Assembly: GCA_947044405.1 (NCBI GenBank)
Contig: CAMRHE010000156.1
Location: forward strand, 2,977,001 to 3,041,000
From: Leptodactylus fallax
Taxonomy: Eukaryota > Chordata > Amphibia > Anura > Leptodactylidae
DNA: 64,000 bases
Direction: 5' to 3'
Of the stretch, positions 43,013-55,255 are shown piece after piece. How positions within the stretch are numbered: the first letter of the stretch is position 1; each line of letters opens with the position of its first letter. Both the position numbers and the translations under genes were made by a program. Under the pieces are notes generated by a model. The model searched no databases, was not told the origin of the DNA, and saw only the letters and a program-made list of their open reading frames with translations.

Positions 43013-44269
43013 AGAGATGTCTGAGTAGCAGATGAATGTGTATGAGAAAGTCAGGAGGAATAGTGGTGAGTCTGAAAAGCTATAAATGTGGGGACAGCCA
43101 AAATTATAACCTGTAGAAGGTATGCTCTATTTATGGAATATGGAATTTAATATTTACCTCTATATAAATTATCAGCTGTGACAAGTCAATACTACAGTAT
43201 AACACTCCAGCATCCCAGATTCATATGCATACAAATATATGTCTGTGGAAAGATCTGTGGCATAATAAGACTACAAGGCTTAGAGTAGTTTGAGCACAAA
43301 GCTGTCAATCACACTGCACCCCACCTTCTTTTGGCTACCGGATACTTAAACAATTAGGCAGTAAAGGCAGATCTCCATCATCTAGCACTAAAGTCCTGAA
43401 ACAATATAACAATCATGTCACTAATATAATAATGTCATCATAATAATGTAAGAATACTTGCAAAGACCAGATGGACTCTGTCAAATTATAATATAAACAT
43501 GTTGCTTTATTACATTTATTTCATGCTGACTATTTACATTTTAATTCTCAAACCAGAAAAACATAGCTGTGGTACATAAATGTGGTATCTCTGGATTTAG
43601 ATCAATTGACATGAATACACCCAAGGTGTGGCAAGTAACCACAATGTTAAACACAGGGTGGAAAATTTTAATTGGCAGTTATTTGGGCTTCTAGAAGCAA
43701 GTATGAAGCCAAACTTAAAGTGAGAAACCCTTGAGCTGAATGATCATAATTGGAAACATGGCTTCTCAAGCTGGCTTCTGTATAATGGACTAATGTAAAG
43801 CAATTACAAGAAAAACCTATAAAATGTCAGATTTACATTTCTGGCACTGCTTCACTTAAACTTTTACATAATCCATAACATAGCTGTGGACTGGTGCAGG
43901 AGAATACTCATGCACTTATTTTTAAGTTTCATGAAATTTACACAAAATCTACCGTAATGGAGAGTGAAAACTATTTACACTTTTTTGTAGCACTTTGTGC
44001 ATATATAAAAAGAAACATAAAAAATGTGAACAACAGACAAATATTGCCTTTTTTTTTTTTTTACATTTTCTCAGATATTAAAATAAAGAAAAAACATGGA
44101 AAAACAAAAACAACATAAAATAAAGCCATATTTATCACCAAAAAAGGAGAAAAAAATTATTTGAATAACCCAAAGTAAAAAAATGTTATAGCACTCAAAA
44201 CCGCATGTATGAAAACAAACAACAAAAATGTAGGTACTATGGCCCAGTCCATAAATGGTTAAAAAGTGA
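43013..44269. other. Intron sequence, nothing recognised
   Basis: A T-run at 44049-44062 is the only notable element. Confidence 0.5.
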
Positions 44270-44460
44270 ACATAGTGACTGAATTCAAACAAAAGTAAAT
44301 ATGCATCAAACTATACATGTAATTAATTATACAATATTAATAATTGCATATCATTAAAATAATTAATGATTTTATTTTTAATCCAGAGTCCACGTCAGTA
44401 ACTTTTTTCCCACTTTGACTCCACCCAAAATTGTCCATGACTCAGACTCCACAACTGAAC
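44270..44460. repeat. Repeat fragment shared with 54715-54930
   Basis: GAATTCAAACAAAAGTAAAT, a TAATTA-rich segment and CAGAGTCCACGTCAGTAACT recur in the same order near 54740-54880. The GACTCCACCC/GACTCCACAAC end is like that of a hAT-type MITE (GGGCTGTGGAGTCGGAGT type). Confidence 0.6.
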
Positions 44461-44900
44461 TTAAATAGTGAGCCTCCCTTTGTGAGTAAAGACCAAGATA
44501 AGGACAAGGAAATTCAGACAGCATCATCTAAAGTTCTGATTATTCTCTTCACCTCATGCATAGGCACAGTAACAGCTACAGATTCAGAAGACATAGATAG
44601 CATTTGCATACATTTCAGGAAGAAGCTTGAATCTGTAAACCAGAGTATAGCTATAGGGGGTGCAGAGGTAGAATACGCAGCAAGCACTGGAGGCTAGTGG
44701 CCAAAAGACCTCTTTACAGAATAATAAGACACCAGTATTATACATAGCACACAGCAAGCAGGAGTCCTGTTACAAATTTTTCATTGGGGCCTATGAGCTT
44801 CTAGTTACACCTTTGCTCTAAACCCTGACTTTTGGCCCAAGAGGCACTATAGACTCCAGAACCATTGATGGTTATAGTTCCTTGCATCAATTTCTCTTTA

Positions 44901-45201
44901 AAGCTAAGGCCCCACGTAGTGGGCCACAGCAGAAAAAAAAGTGCTGTGGGAAAAACCACGGTGGCAATGCATTGCGGTTTTTACCGCAGTGCTTTCTGCT
45001 TCAATCATACCTATCGGGAAACCGCCGGGGTTTCCGTAGGTATAACTGACATGCTGCGCAACGGTTTTGGAAATCGCAGAGTGTCCACTGCACGTATTCT
45101 GCTGCAATGTGTGGATGAGATTTGCTAGAATCCCATCCACTTTCCAGGAACTGTAAAATGCTGCGGTTTTTGCCGTTTTTTTCGCGGGGTGTACGCCCCA
45201 T
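44901..45201. mobile_element. Palindromic MITE, 'GGCCCCACGT' family
   Basis: It starts AGCTAAGGCCCCACGTAGTG, has arms AAGTGCTGTGGGAAAAACCA with its complement around 44990, and TATCGGGAAACCGCCGGGGT in the middle. It ends near TTTTCGCGGGGTGTACGCCC. Confidence 0.78.
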
Positions 45202-47514
45202 CAGAAAACACATTCTACAAGTAGTCAAGTAAAAAATATACTACTATACACATGCAAATTTAAAGGTTAGTATATCTAACTATAGTGGAATGCATACACG
45301 TAACTCACTATGGATAAAACAAATATTTAATTGTTCTGTATCATTTTTGTATATCATTACTAAATTCTTCAGTAATTAGGTTTTGCATACTTTGTGTTTC
45401 ATGCTTTAGGGACACATCTGATACTCTCTGCAGCTGGAGGCAGCTTTTAACACAATTGAGAACTATGCGGCTCTAAAGATAGTAGTACTGGATTAAGGCT
45501 GGCTTTTATTTCATATCAGGACTGAGGTTTCCTGTTCACAAAGCCGCACATTCCATGCATATTCTATAAAGTGTGGGAAGGCAGAACTGTAAATTATACC
45601 ATCCCCTTCAATGCTGATAATATCTGACTCTGATCACTTGAAAGCAATTACAAGATAGCATGATATACATCTAAAGTCTTGTTCCTCAAATTAATAACAC
45701 TTAATATCAATAAAACATATGATACAGGGAGATAATCTTGGCAAATATTTCACAAGATTAAAGCTGAAATCTATATTAAATGCATCTTCTGACGTGTATA
45801 CGGCCATCGGTAGGATGCTTGAGCTGGAATTCTGAATAGGCTTTGGAATTTATAAAATGTTTGTGACTCTTCAGAACTAGTCAGTGGCTTCTAACAATGG
45901 AAATCTCCATCACAACTGTCATAGTACTGACCCAATGGTATTGTGCCAAATATGGTATTGTGCCATGTTCATACTCCAGCCCCTTTAAAAATCAATGACA
46001 TCCAAGAAAACAGGTTTTACACATGTTCCGCACTACACCTTTTGATTTAGTACCCCTTATTTATATAGCTACCTTGATATTAAGTGCCAGCCCCTATCTC
46101 TAATAGTGCTCAGGATTATAGTTTCCAACCAAAATCTAATAAACCCATTTCAATAGGTTTAGATTTTATGAAGAAACCAGAAAACCAAGAGGTTTCAGAT
46201 TCCAACCCAAGGAGATTATACCCCATTGTCCTAGTACTTAACCAGTGCACCACCTTGTTGCCAATTCATTCCAAGCCATTTACTCTGAATGTAAAGACTG
46301 ACAGTATTTTTTTAAAAACAGTTTTATTGTAGGTATGAAGGTAACATTACTGTTATTTTAAACAAATTTATCAAAATGTCTCAAAATGTTGATATATTTG
46401 TCACATCTTTAAATAGAGATGTAGCACACTTTCATTCAACCTTGTACAACAGCAGATATTTCATTATGCCATAGCATAAAAATGTAACATTTGTTTAAAA
46501 TCCCCCCATTATTTTGGAGTAAAATGCACAAGAAAAAGGCACAGACACATTAATAAATGGGGGTCTTTGTCTACAACATCTGCCACAGATGTTAATGGAT
46601 GAGAACAATTTATCTTCCTGTTTGTTCTGTCATTTGCACTAGTTTACACTTTACTAATGGAGTGTGATTGCCCAGCTTAGATGGTTGTTTGCTCTACTTA
46701 GAATAACTTAAAGAAAGGAAAACACAAACTCTTCTTAAATTACCCAAATTTCTCAGAGATACCAAGGACTGATAACACACTACACATCTACCTTTACATA
46801 AACAAGAAAGAAATATTTTGTGGTTTGGTTCATTGCTCTTAGTAAAAAACAGACTTTGTAGAGTGTTGATGTTGCAATTATTAGCCAGCCAACCAATCAT
46901 GCAGCAAGGGACAGGCAGTACTTGACAACTCATAAGTGGTTAATACTTGCAATATTACAACATTATAAATAGCACTATGTGATTTTGAAATTGAAATTGT
47001 GATCAGACTATATTTCACTTTCTTGGTTTCTTGATTTTGGTGAAGGCCAATGATACCATGGTATCTGCTGTTAATTTAACCCCTTCTCATCATTATTCTT
47101 CCCTTCACAGAGCAGAGGGCTTAATTGTTGTGGGATAAATTGTACTTCGTAATGGTACCATTTAATATTCCATACGATGTACTGGAAAGCTGGAAGAAAA
47201 AAATCAGAATAGGGTGGAATTGAAGAAAAATTGTGACTTTCTTATGGGCTTTGTAGTTACAGCGTTCACTGTGTAGCCAAAATGACATGTACGGGAATAT
47301 ATAAGGCATTTTTTTTTTTTTTTGTGAGCCCAGGTGTACTTTTTAGTTATACCTATTGGGAAAATGTCTATTGCTTTGATTGCTTTTTATCAAAATTTTT
47401 TATGGGAGCCAAAACAGAAAACAACATCAGCTTGGCTATTTTGAATTTGTTTCCCCACTTTGGCGTTCATGGTATAGGAAAAATATTTTTCTAAGTTAGT
47501 AAACTGAGAAATAT
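45202..47514. other. Intron sequence, nothing recognised
   Basis: Over two kilobases of AT-rich DNA with no recognisable exon, RNA or mobile element on either strand. Confidence 0.5.
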
Positions 47515-47620
47515 ATAGAAAGTACTTATACTTCTACCTTCTGCTCAATCCTCTCCTGGCCGTGGCTCAAAAAACAGCAGCAAAATAAGCTGTGTTTCCA
47601 CAATGTGGAGCCTCATCCTT
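47515..47620. mobile_element. Right half of a subfamily II MITE
   Basis: GAAATATATAGAAAGTACTT followed by CTTCTACCTTCTGCTCAATC and CAGCAGCAAAATAAGC, ending CACAATGTGGAGCCTCATCC. This matches the right half of 11473-11693. Confidence 0.7.
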
Positions 47621-48867
47621 AAAAATACTTATGAACATGTAATATTATATAATACTGACTTTTCCTATCCCATGTCACTCACGTTCCACTGCTTCCCCAG
47701 TCCCTGCTGGTTTTTTGTATCTTGGCCTCCAGCAATGATGTCCTAATATGACCACAGCATCCAACCTCTGGCCTCAGTGGTGATATATCTATGTCGGAAC
47801 ATCATCACTGGAGGACAGGACATAGAGACTGTCAGGGACCATGAAGAGTTTGGATGGGAGCAATTGGGGACTGGTAGATGGGTACTACTTTCTTTATGAT
47901 TTAATACCATTCTAAGTAGTTTTTTTAAAAGAAATTTTGGTTGTTGGACAACCTATTTATAACAGTTGCTATACACATTTAATGCTTGTGTAAGACAGAG
48001 ATGAGTTAAAAATAACATGAGAAGAAAATAATTTAATTGACACTTCCGGATAGTGAAGCAATGATTGAATGAACAAGATAATTAACCAGATGGCTCCAGT
48101 CCTCCCCAGGCAAGGACAGCTAAAATCTATGTGCAGCAAGCGGCAAAAATAAAATAAACTATCTAACACTCACAAGCTGGAAGCAAGTGCTTGTCATGGA
48201 GTTATTTGCACCTTCATATTTTGAGAACTAAATTCTACAAAAAGAAAGCAAAATGCCAATTACTGTGTTGACCATATTTTTCTAGGTCAGCACTATGGTA
48301 TATTTATGGGAAATGTCCCATAGACATAATCATCTACTGAAGGCTAAGTGGTGATGCAGTTCTGTTAACTTATCGACTAAATAGGACACAAAGTACAGAA
48401 AAAACACTGTATCTGCTAACACAACCATGTCCTAGATGCTAGAACCAAAATGATGACAAAAGACAAATATCTTAAAGCAACTTTTTCAAGTGATTTCAGA
48501 AAAAGAAATCACCTTGCTTTTTACAGTTCCTGTTTCATGTTTTTGGTATATAAGTTTATAAGCACAGTTTTCCTGCTTAAGAATATTATGAAAAGTTAAA
48601 AAAATTTTTTTAAGTAACTGCACTTTGTTTAAGAATTTCTTATTGTCTGGGACTTTTCTACAGTGCTCACTGAAAACCGCAGACGTATATTGTATATTCA
48701 AGAAAATGGCATCAGTATTCCATAGGTGCCCATGTAGCCAGCAATACACCTGTGTGATCATCACATGATCAGGACGTGTTTTCAGTCACTGGAAGTGAAC
48801 ACTGGATGATGACATTCATAACATAAGGCTTTATTTGCTGAATCTGGAAAATCAGACAAATCTGTCC
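47621..48867. other. Intron sequence, nothing recognised
   Basis: No feature could be supported upstream of the CR1 fragment. Confidence 0.5.
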
Positions 48868-50645
48868 ATAAAACTTCAAGAATGCAGATTTCTGGTAATG
48901 AATGTGTGAGCTTGGATGGTAAGTTAAAGTGTATGTTCTCAAATGCCGGAAGCCTAGCGAATAAATTGGGGGAGCTTGAGGCCTTGGTCCAGGGGGAAAA
49001 CATTGATACAATTGGTGTGGCTGAGACGTGGCTAGATTCCTCACATGGCTGTGCTGTTAACATTCCGGGTTTTACACTTTTTTGCAAAGACGGCTAATAG
49101 GAAGGGAGGTGGAGTGTGTATGTATGTCAGAACTGGCATGAAAGCGAGTGTGAAAGAGGCAAATGTGGCTGAAAATGTGGGTGAAGATTGTGAGGATGTG
49201 GAATCCTTGTGGGTGGACTTGCATAAGGATGTGACCACTGACAAAATACTTTTTGGTATAATTTATACACCCAACCTAACTGAGGAGTTAGAGGGTCAGT
49301 TGTATAAGCAAACTGATTGGGTGCCACAGGCAGGTAAGGTGGTCTTGATGGGACACAACTACCTGGATATTGACTGGGGTCATGGTACTGCGTCATCTGT
49401 AAAGGGGAGGAAATTCATCAGCTTGTTGCAGGACAATTTTATGGTCCAGCTTGTACAAGATCCAAGTAGAGGGGATGCTCCGTTGGATCTGATCATTTCT
49501 GATAATACAGGACTTGTTGGAAATCTCACTGTTGGAGAAAACCTTGGTAATAGCAACCATAATCTAATCAGATTCCAATTAAATTGTAAAAAACCAACAA
49601 AGGTTGGGAGGGCAAAATCCCTTAATTTTAAAAAGGACGATTTTCCCAGGCTAAGGGCTGCACTTCAGAATATAGACTGGGAACAGCTATTGTCATATAG
49701 TGATACAGAGGTTAAGTGGGAAACATTTAAAGCTACATTGAGCAAGTATATAGCAAAATGTATATCCATAGGGAACAAGTATGAACACCTTAAATTAGCC
49801 CCCTATGGCTTACAGTTCTGGTTAAAAGGGCAAAAAAACAATAGAAAATGGGCATTTAAAAATATAAATCTGAAGGGTCAGCTGTAGCCTCTGAGAATTA
49901 TAAAGCGCTTAATAAAATCTGTAAAAGGGAAATAAAATCAGTTAAAATGCATAATGAAAGACAGGTGGCTATTGGAAAGCAAAACTAACCCCATAAAAAT
50001 ATTTAAATATATAAATGCAAAAAAAAAAGCCAGCAGGATACTGTATTGTATTAAAAGGGGTATGGACTCTCAGGACTGGGATGTAATATTACCACTTTAT
50101 AAATCATTGGTGCGGCCCCATCTGGATTATGCGGTTCAGTTCTGGGCACCAGTTCATAGAAAGGATGCCCTAGAGTTGGAAAAGGTTCAACAGAGGGCCA
50201 CAAAACTTATAAGGGGCATGGAGGACCTCAGTTATGAGGAGAGACTAAAGGAGTTTAATCTGTTTAGTCTGGAGGAGAGACAGTTAAGGGGAGACATAAT
50301 AAACCTGTATAAATGACCCATACAAGAATTATGGGGAAAAAGCTGTCCCATGTAAAAACCCCTCAAAAGACAAGGGGCACTCCCTCTGTTTGGAGACAAA
50401 AAATGTTTAATCTCAAGAGCCAATAAGGCTTCTTTACTATAAGGACTGTGAATCTGTGGAATAGCCTACCCCAGGAGCTGGTCACGGCAGTCACAGCCGA
50501 CAGCTTCAATAAAGGATTAGATGCCTTTTTAGAGCAAAATAGCATTGATGGTTGGAATGTATAGACTGTTGACGTTTCCAATCCCCTGGTTGAACTTGAT
50601 GGACATATGTCTTTTTTCAATAAGGAAAGGTTTTAGAGTTATGGA
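48868..50645 (+). mobile_element. CR1-type LINE, internally deleted (endonuclease + 3' end)
   Basis: The 5' part (48882-49887) encodes the apurinic-type endonuclease. It reads MFSNAGSLANKLGELEALVQ, GVAETWLDSSHGC, KGGGVCMYVRTGMKASV, KVVLMGHNYLDIDWG, DLIISDNTGLVGNLTVGENL and NSNHNLIRFQLN, with a shift near 49090. The expected reverse-transcriptase core is missing. From about 50040 the post-RT segment resumes with [20 protein letters not shown], continuing [20 protein letters not shown] and [20 protein letters not shown]. It is followed by a stop and a decayed end with PWLNLMDICLFS. These are CR1 family features. The copy is dead. Confidence 0.88.
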
Positions 50646-50739
50646 AATCAAAGAATCATTACACATCTTAAAGGGATTTTCCAGCCCCTAATGCATATTT
50701 CATACTGATGACCTATCCATAGAATAGGTCATGTATTCA

Positions 50740-50900
50740 TAAAGGGGCAATAACTAGCACGTCGATGAACAGGAGGCATCATGTAACCCACACGACTTGA
50801 TCTAAACTTTTCATATTTTCATAAGCTCACAGCTTGTCCTTGTCTGTTTCAATTTCAATGTTGAGTGTAAATTCAGTTTTAAGGGGAATGTGTAATCAGA
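50740..50900. mobile_element. Fragment of the 9466-type Tc1 family (right end)
   Basis: GATGAACAGGAGGCATCATG and CTTGATCTAAACTTTTCATA resemble 10520-10590 of the older Tc1 copy. ATTTCAATTTCAATGTTGAG resembles its terminal repeat at 10970-10990. Confidence 0.6.
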
Positions 50901-51444
50901 AACGTACTTATCAATTAAATCAAGTTTTTAAATTAATGTCCGTGCTACTATGTATATTAAAAAAAAAAATCCTAAAATCTTGTTTTCACTCAGGCCATTG
51001 AGCTTAATCATAGACTGAAACTTCTTGTAATGTAGAGATTACTTTTACAGTATTTTACAAAAATCAATGAACTTCGCTAGAACACAGATTCCTGCATTCA
51101 TATGGCTGCTGTAAAAAAAAATTCTGAATGATACTGCGGCAAGATGTATGCAAATAGAAAAAGAAATATTAACAATTAATTAAAAAAATATTATTAAGTA
51201 AACAAAATATATAGGTGAAGCATTCCTTTAAATTCCTCTTTCTCTGGCATATTCTCGGTTGCTTGCAAGTTATTTATTTTATATTAAAGAAAATATTTAA
51301 CAAATAAGTTGATATCATAGAGACATAGATGGAATGGTAGAGGTTTGAGAAGATCATTCCTTCTGTATGTCACTAGCAAGGATCACTAGGGTAAACAACA
51401 CCAATTAACGACATCCCTATGACTGACTGTAGAATAACACTTAC

Positions 51445-51603
51445 ATATATTTTGTTCTCCTGGTATCTCCGATTGAGATTGTACATAATTGATCCTTCAT
51501 GAAGATCGCAGAGTGCTGCCATATCTTCTACACCATTTGTACTAGTTGGATGCATAGCAGTTACTTTATGTCGAGTAATTGCGCTTTGCTTGTATGTAAA
51601 TAC
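51445..51603 (-). CDS. MYO10: Myosin X motor-domain coding exon (N-terminal SH3-like/early motor)
   Basis: This 159-base exon encodes 53 complete codons, from VFTYKQSAIT to NRRYQENKIY. It covers the end of the N-terminal subdomain and the start of the motor of an unconventional myosin that moves along actin bundles to filopodial tips. The pattern HPTSTNGVEDMAALCDLHEG is the myosin region just before the first ATPase helices and fits class X best as I remember the family. Read on the minus strand, the exon follows a pyrimidine tract ending TTTTAG and is followed by GTAAGT, so both junctions are phase 0. The next coding piece (13156-13343) continues with TYIGSILASV, exactly as expected for a myosin motor. 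The exon with the start codon should lie upstream (towards higher coordinates) and was not found in the window. Confidence 0.92.
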
Positions 51604-51965
51604 CTAAAAGAAAGAGACAAAACAATATATTTCAATACAAACTAAAACACAGTCTAAAACTCTAATTTGTGCACAATCACATAAACTCTACATTTGAAAA
51701 AAAAAGTGCAATCATTTACCATTCATTTTCTATTGTTTCTTTGCTGCCTGTAACCACATAAAGAAACATAGATTTAATGATTCATTTTGCTTCTCATGTA
51801 CCAGTCATTTTTTGCCATGTTCCGCAGTATTGTTTGCCAGTTGCACATTGATATGAATAAGAGTTTGTCCTGAAACTTTTATTAGACAAGGTAAAACTTA
51901 CATACTACTTTTTATGAGAGAATAAAACAAATAGGTGGCTTTCAGCTTATCATACAATGTTTCCT

Positions 51966-52125
51966 TAAAGGGGCTATCCAGGATTAGAAAACATTGAAGA
52001 TGGTCACATGGCCACGCTGTAACTCGGGTCCCATTCAGCTGTAGCAATGTCATGTGTCCAAGGGATGTGATGTCACTTCCTAAGAAAATAGCCATGTTTT
52101 CTCATTTTGGATATCCTCCTTAAAC
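51966..52125. mobile_element. Short TTAA-flanked T2-type MITE
   Basis: TTAAAGGGGCTATCCAGGAT on the left pairs with the complement of the right end, TTAAGGAGGATATCCAAAAT, with GAAAACAT in both arms. It lies in the 5' MYO10 intron. Confidence 0.7.
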
Positions 52126-52240
52126 ACATCATCAATTGGCATATAAGTCTGAAGACTGCTGGTCTACAAACTTTGAATAACCTTATGGCTTGTCCTTCTA
52201 GGCATTTCAATTTCAATGTTTAAGAGTGTATATTGACTCT
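52126..52240. mobile_element. Second fragment of the 9466-type Tc1 end
   Basis: ACCTTATGGCTTGTCCTTCT and CATTTCAATTTCAATGTTTA match 50830-50870 and, more distantly, the 10967-10995 TIR. Confidence 0.5.
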
Positions 52241-53991
52241 TATGGGGAACATGTAAGCAAAAAATTCTATGCTACACATACATCTACACAGTTAATAGGG
52301 ACTTCTGTCTAGTGGAGGATTTCATGGGGGCAGTCACATTTCAATAAGTTTCTACTGGCATAAAAATAAAAGTTGTATTTTATGGTTATGACAAACCTGG
52401 GGTATCACTATCATAGAAGAACTGCTGAGGCTGCTATGGGGCAAACAGAGGGGGAGCCCAGCTATTGTTAGACTCAATTGTTAGACCAATGTACACTGTG
52501 AACTTGCAGTGGTGTCCCTGTCTACAATGGCACAATTATGTGCCAGGCCCTCCAATACTGGGTCACAGACTTCAAGGTGCCCTTTCCTCTCTCCTTAGCA
52601 CTAACAGTATTTGTCAACCAAAATGTAACTTGTGTTTTTGCCTAGAAAAGGCTGTAGTTTATTTTAGCTATTAACAACGCATTAATAAGAAAATATCTGG
52701 AGATTTACTCTTATATTAACACTAGCCATATAAATGAGGTAATGTATGCAAGGGTAGAGGATGGCTGTTTACTGGACTTAGTAAGAATTATAGGCTTAAG
52801 TGAATTACTTCATATTGAAACAAGCTGCATGTAGACATTGCATCCATTCATCATTGACACTTGGTAATTACTAAAATAAGCAGACAATTGTTCTCCCACA
52901 AGATTACTATAAAAGTACATGCTATGTGTTGGGGTACTGGAACAGACAGCAACTAGAAAACACTGTGAAACAGAAATACCATCGAAATCTATCCTGCTTT
53001 GGGGAATTCTCATTTGTATATATTTAGCAGCAATCATGTATACGTAAAACTTGCTAAAGCTCACATATTGGCCCTACGGAGAAGGGGGAGTGAGGCCCAG
53101 GGTTCACATTACAAGTTAAGGAATGTGGCATCCTGTGGAGTTAGTGGAATGCCAGACTATTTCAGCAGTTCATGGACAATACAACTTAAATATCTCACTG
53201 AATGCAGCTATTAGGATAAAACAATGTGCACCAATGTAAGGAAGTCTACAAAATAATGCATTTTATTCAAATACATTATTTCCATACTATAGTATATTGC
53301 ATCACACCCTCTAGAGATGTAAACATGACCTGTGACATACATTCCAGTCTGTCTGGTCCTTTGTAAAATTGTGGTTGTTTGGTACCTTATATGTCTATAC
53401 AGTAAAACATCTGAGGAAAGACTCAGTGATGAGAAACAGACACTTGCAGAATATTACAACTCCTGTTCAATCATTTATTCTAGAAAGTAAAAATGTCCAT
53501 GTGAGCTATTCCGCCTTATAGGGGAAGTCATGTGTAAGGTACTTCATTTACCAAGGTAAAGGAATATAGTGAAGGCTACTAGAGAGTGGAAAAGTGTGGT
53601 AAAACCAATGCAAGACTCCATAAAGGGGATGTCTGGACTACTTCCATCTAAAACACATAGAATTACGGATGTCTGCAAGATGTTCTATATGTCAATGGGA
53701 ATTGTAATAGACGGTAATCATAACAGATAAGTGTAGCAATTAGGAATCTGTCACCAAAACAGTTATTCCTAATGACTTATTAGGTGCCTGAGTACCATTC
53801 ACTGGTGTAAAGTGCTGCAATAAGTAGTACAGTGCCAATATATACACCACAGTGTACCACCAGATTTACTTAAAGCAGCACAGGTCCTAGGCCATTTGAG
53901 CCTCACACAACAGCCTAAGAACTTCAAAAATCACATAGAAATTTTTTTTTATTGTAGGTACATTTTTATAAACAAAGACCCTTTTACAGAC
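52241..53991. other. Intron sequence, nothing recognised; MYO10 5' exons not found
   Basis: The minus strand was scanned for the upstream MYO10 exon that should end in phase 0 before VFTYKQ. No convincing candidate was seen here or to the right end of the window. Confidence 0.45.
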
Positions 53992-54238
53992 TTAGGCGAC
54001 ATGCACATGACTTGTGTGTGTCATGTGTGTGTGCTCCCTCCACTTTCCCATTCACTGCGGTCAATGAGCAATGGACAGGAATAGGATCTTTCCTGAGTGT
54101 AGCTCAGGGTCCCATACAGGGGACCGTGAAAATACACTGTTGTGTATAAGGGGCCATAGGAATGAATGGGTCAATGTGCTAGCTGCTAAAAACACAGCTA
54201 GCACAATGACTGCACAGAGTTGTGTGCACGAGGCCTTA
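53992..54238. mobile_element. MITE-like repeat with inverted ends
   Basis: TTAGGCGACATGCACATGAC on the left corresponds to the complement AAGGCCTCGTGCACACAACT on the right. Short inner repeats GTGCTAGCTGC/GCTAGCAC are visible. Confidence 0.5.
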
Positions 54239-54714
54239 AAGGGTTATTCCCATCTCGGCAACTGTTGGCAGGTCCCAACTGCTAGAGAGGAAATTATGGA
54301 AACATGGGAGAAGTGGTGGTCAGGGCTTGGGAGCAGTTAATCCTGTCTCAGCAATAACCCTTTCATTTGCATCAAAAAACGGCATACGTTGCACCATCTT
54401 TATTATGTTTGGTATACTTATTGTACCTTGCTCAAAATGAGGCATGGCTTAGTAGAAAAGAGGCGTGGCTTAGTAAGAAAGCTGTGACCTAAGAAGCACC
54501 AACATGCACCAAAATTGTGCTGAAAAATGTTGTCGCAAGGAAAGTCAAACAATAGGTGGTGTAGAGAGAAAAGTGAAGCAAACTGAGCCACAGTGATACA
54601 TTCAGGAGTGTACAGTCTGTAGTTTAGACAACTGACTGCAACTCCTCTATTTTTCCACAGCTCAACTTCAACTTCTGCTCCTCCCAAATGGTTGACAGCC
54701 ATGGGCAATCAGAA

Positions 54715-54930
54715 AAATCCTCTAATTCATTAAAAAGCCAGTGATTGAATTCCTATGAAAGTAAATATGTTATAAACTAAACTATCTAAATAATTACACA
54801 ATACTAAAATTGTGTAATATAATTAAAAATAATCATTTTATTTTGACACTAGATTTGGAGTTGGTAACTTTTTTTCACCCAAAATGAATTTCGACTCTGA
54901 CTCCGTGACTATGACTTCACAGCCCTGGAT
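54715..54930. repeat. hAT-type MITE fragment shared with 44270-44460
   Basis: The complement of the right end reads GGGCTGTGAAGTCATAGTCA and then CGGAGTCAGAGTCGAAATTC, a well-known repeat pattern in amphibians and fish. The left part shares the AATTC..AAAGTAAATATG block with the earlier copy. Confidence 0.6.
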
Positions 54931-55255
54931 ACATTTGGTGCATCTATATGCTACTTGGTCTACATTTATACTGTCTAAATATTAGACAAGATTAGTAGAT
55001 CTGTCCTGTTCTTTACATCTGGTGATTTACTAAATGTAAAAAAAAAAAGTTTCTATCCAATTAAAGCAAGAAGAGACATTTATACAGTATAAAAAAAATA
55101 AAAGTACATTAAAATGTTCTTAACTGTTTAAAAGCTTATACAATTATTAAACTATATAACAGAAAAGAGTGCTAATGCTTGGAACTATAGTATAAGACTC
55201 GGTTTACACTAAATATACACTAAAAGTAATATAAAGTGGTGATTTGGACCTGAAA

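Larger units (their letters stand above)
13344..51444 (-). other. MYO10: 38.1-kb MYO10 intron packed with mobile elements
   Basis: The interval between two phase-0 MYO10 exon junctions has no further exon that I can recognise. It holds the Ngaro retrotransposon, several Tc1/mariner copies, hAT carriers of minisatellites, a CR1 LINE and many palindromic MITEs. The largest element, Ngaro, is antisense to the gene, so its poly(A) signals do not face MYO10 transcription. Long early introns are usual in large vertebrate myosin genes. Confidence 0.85.
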
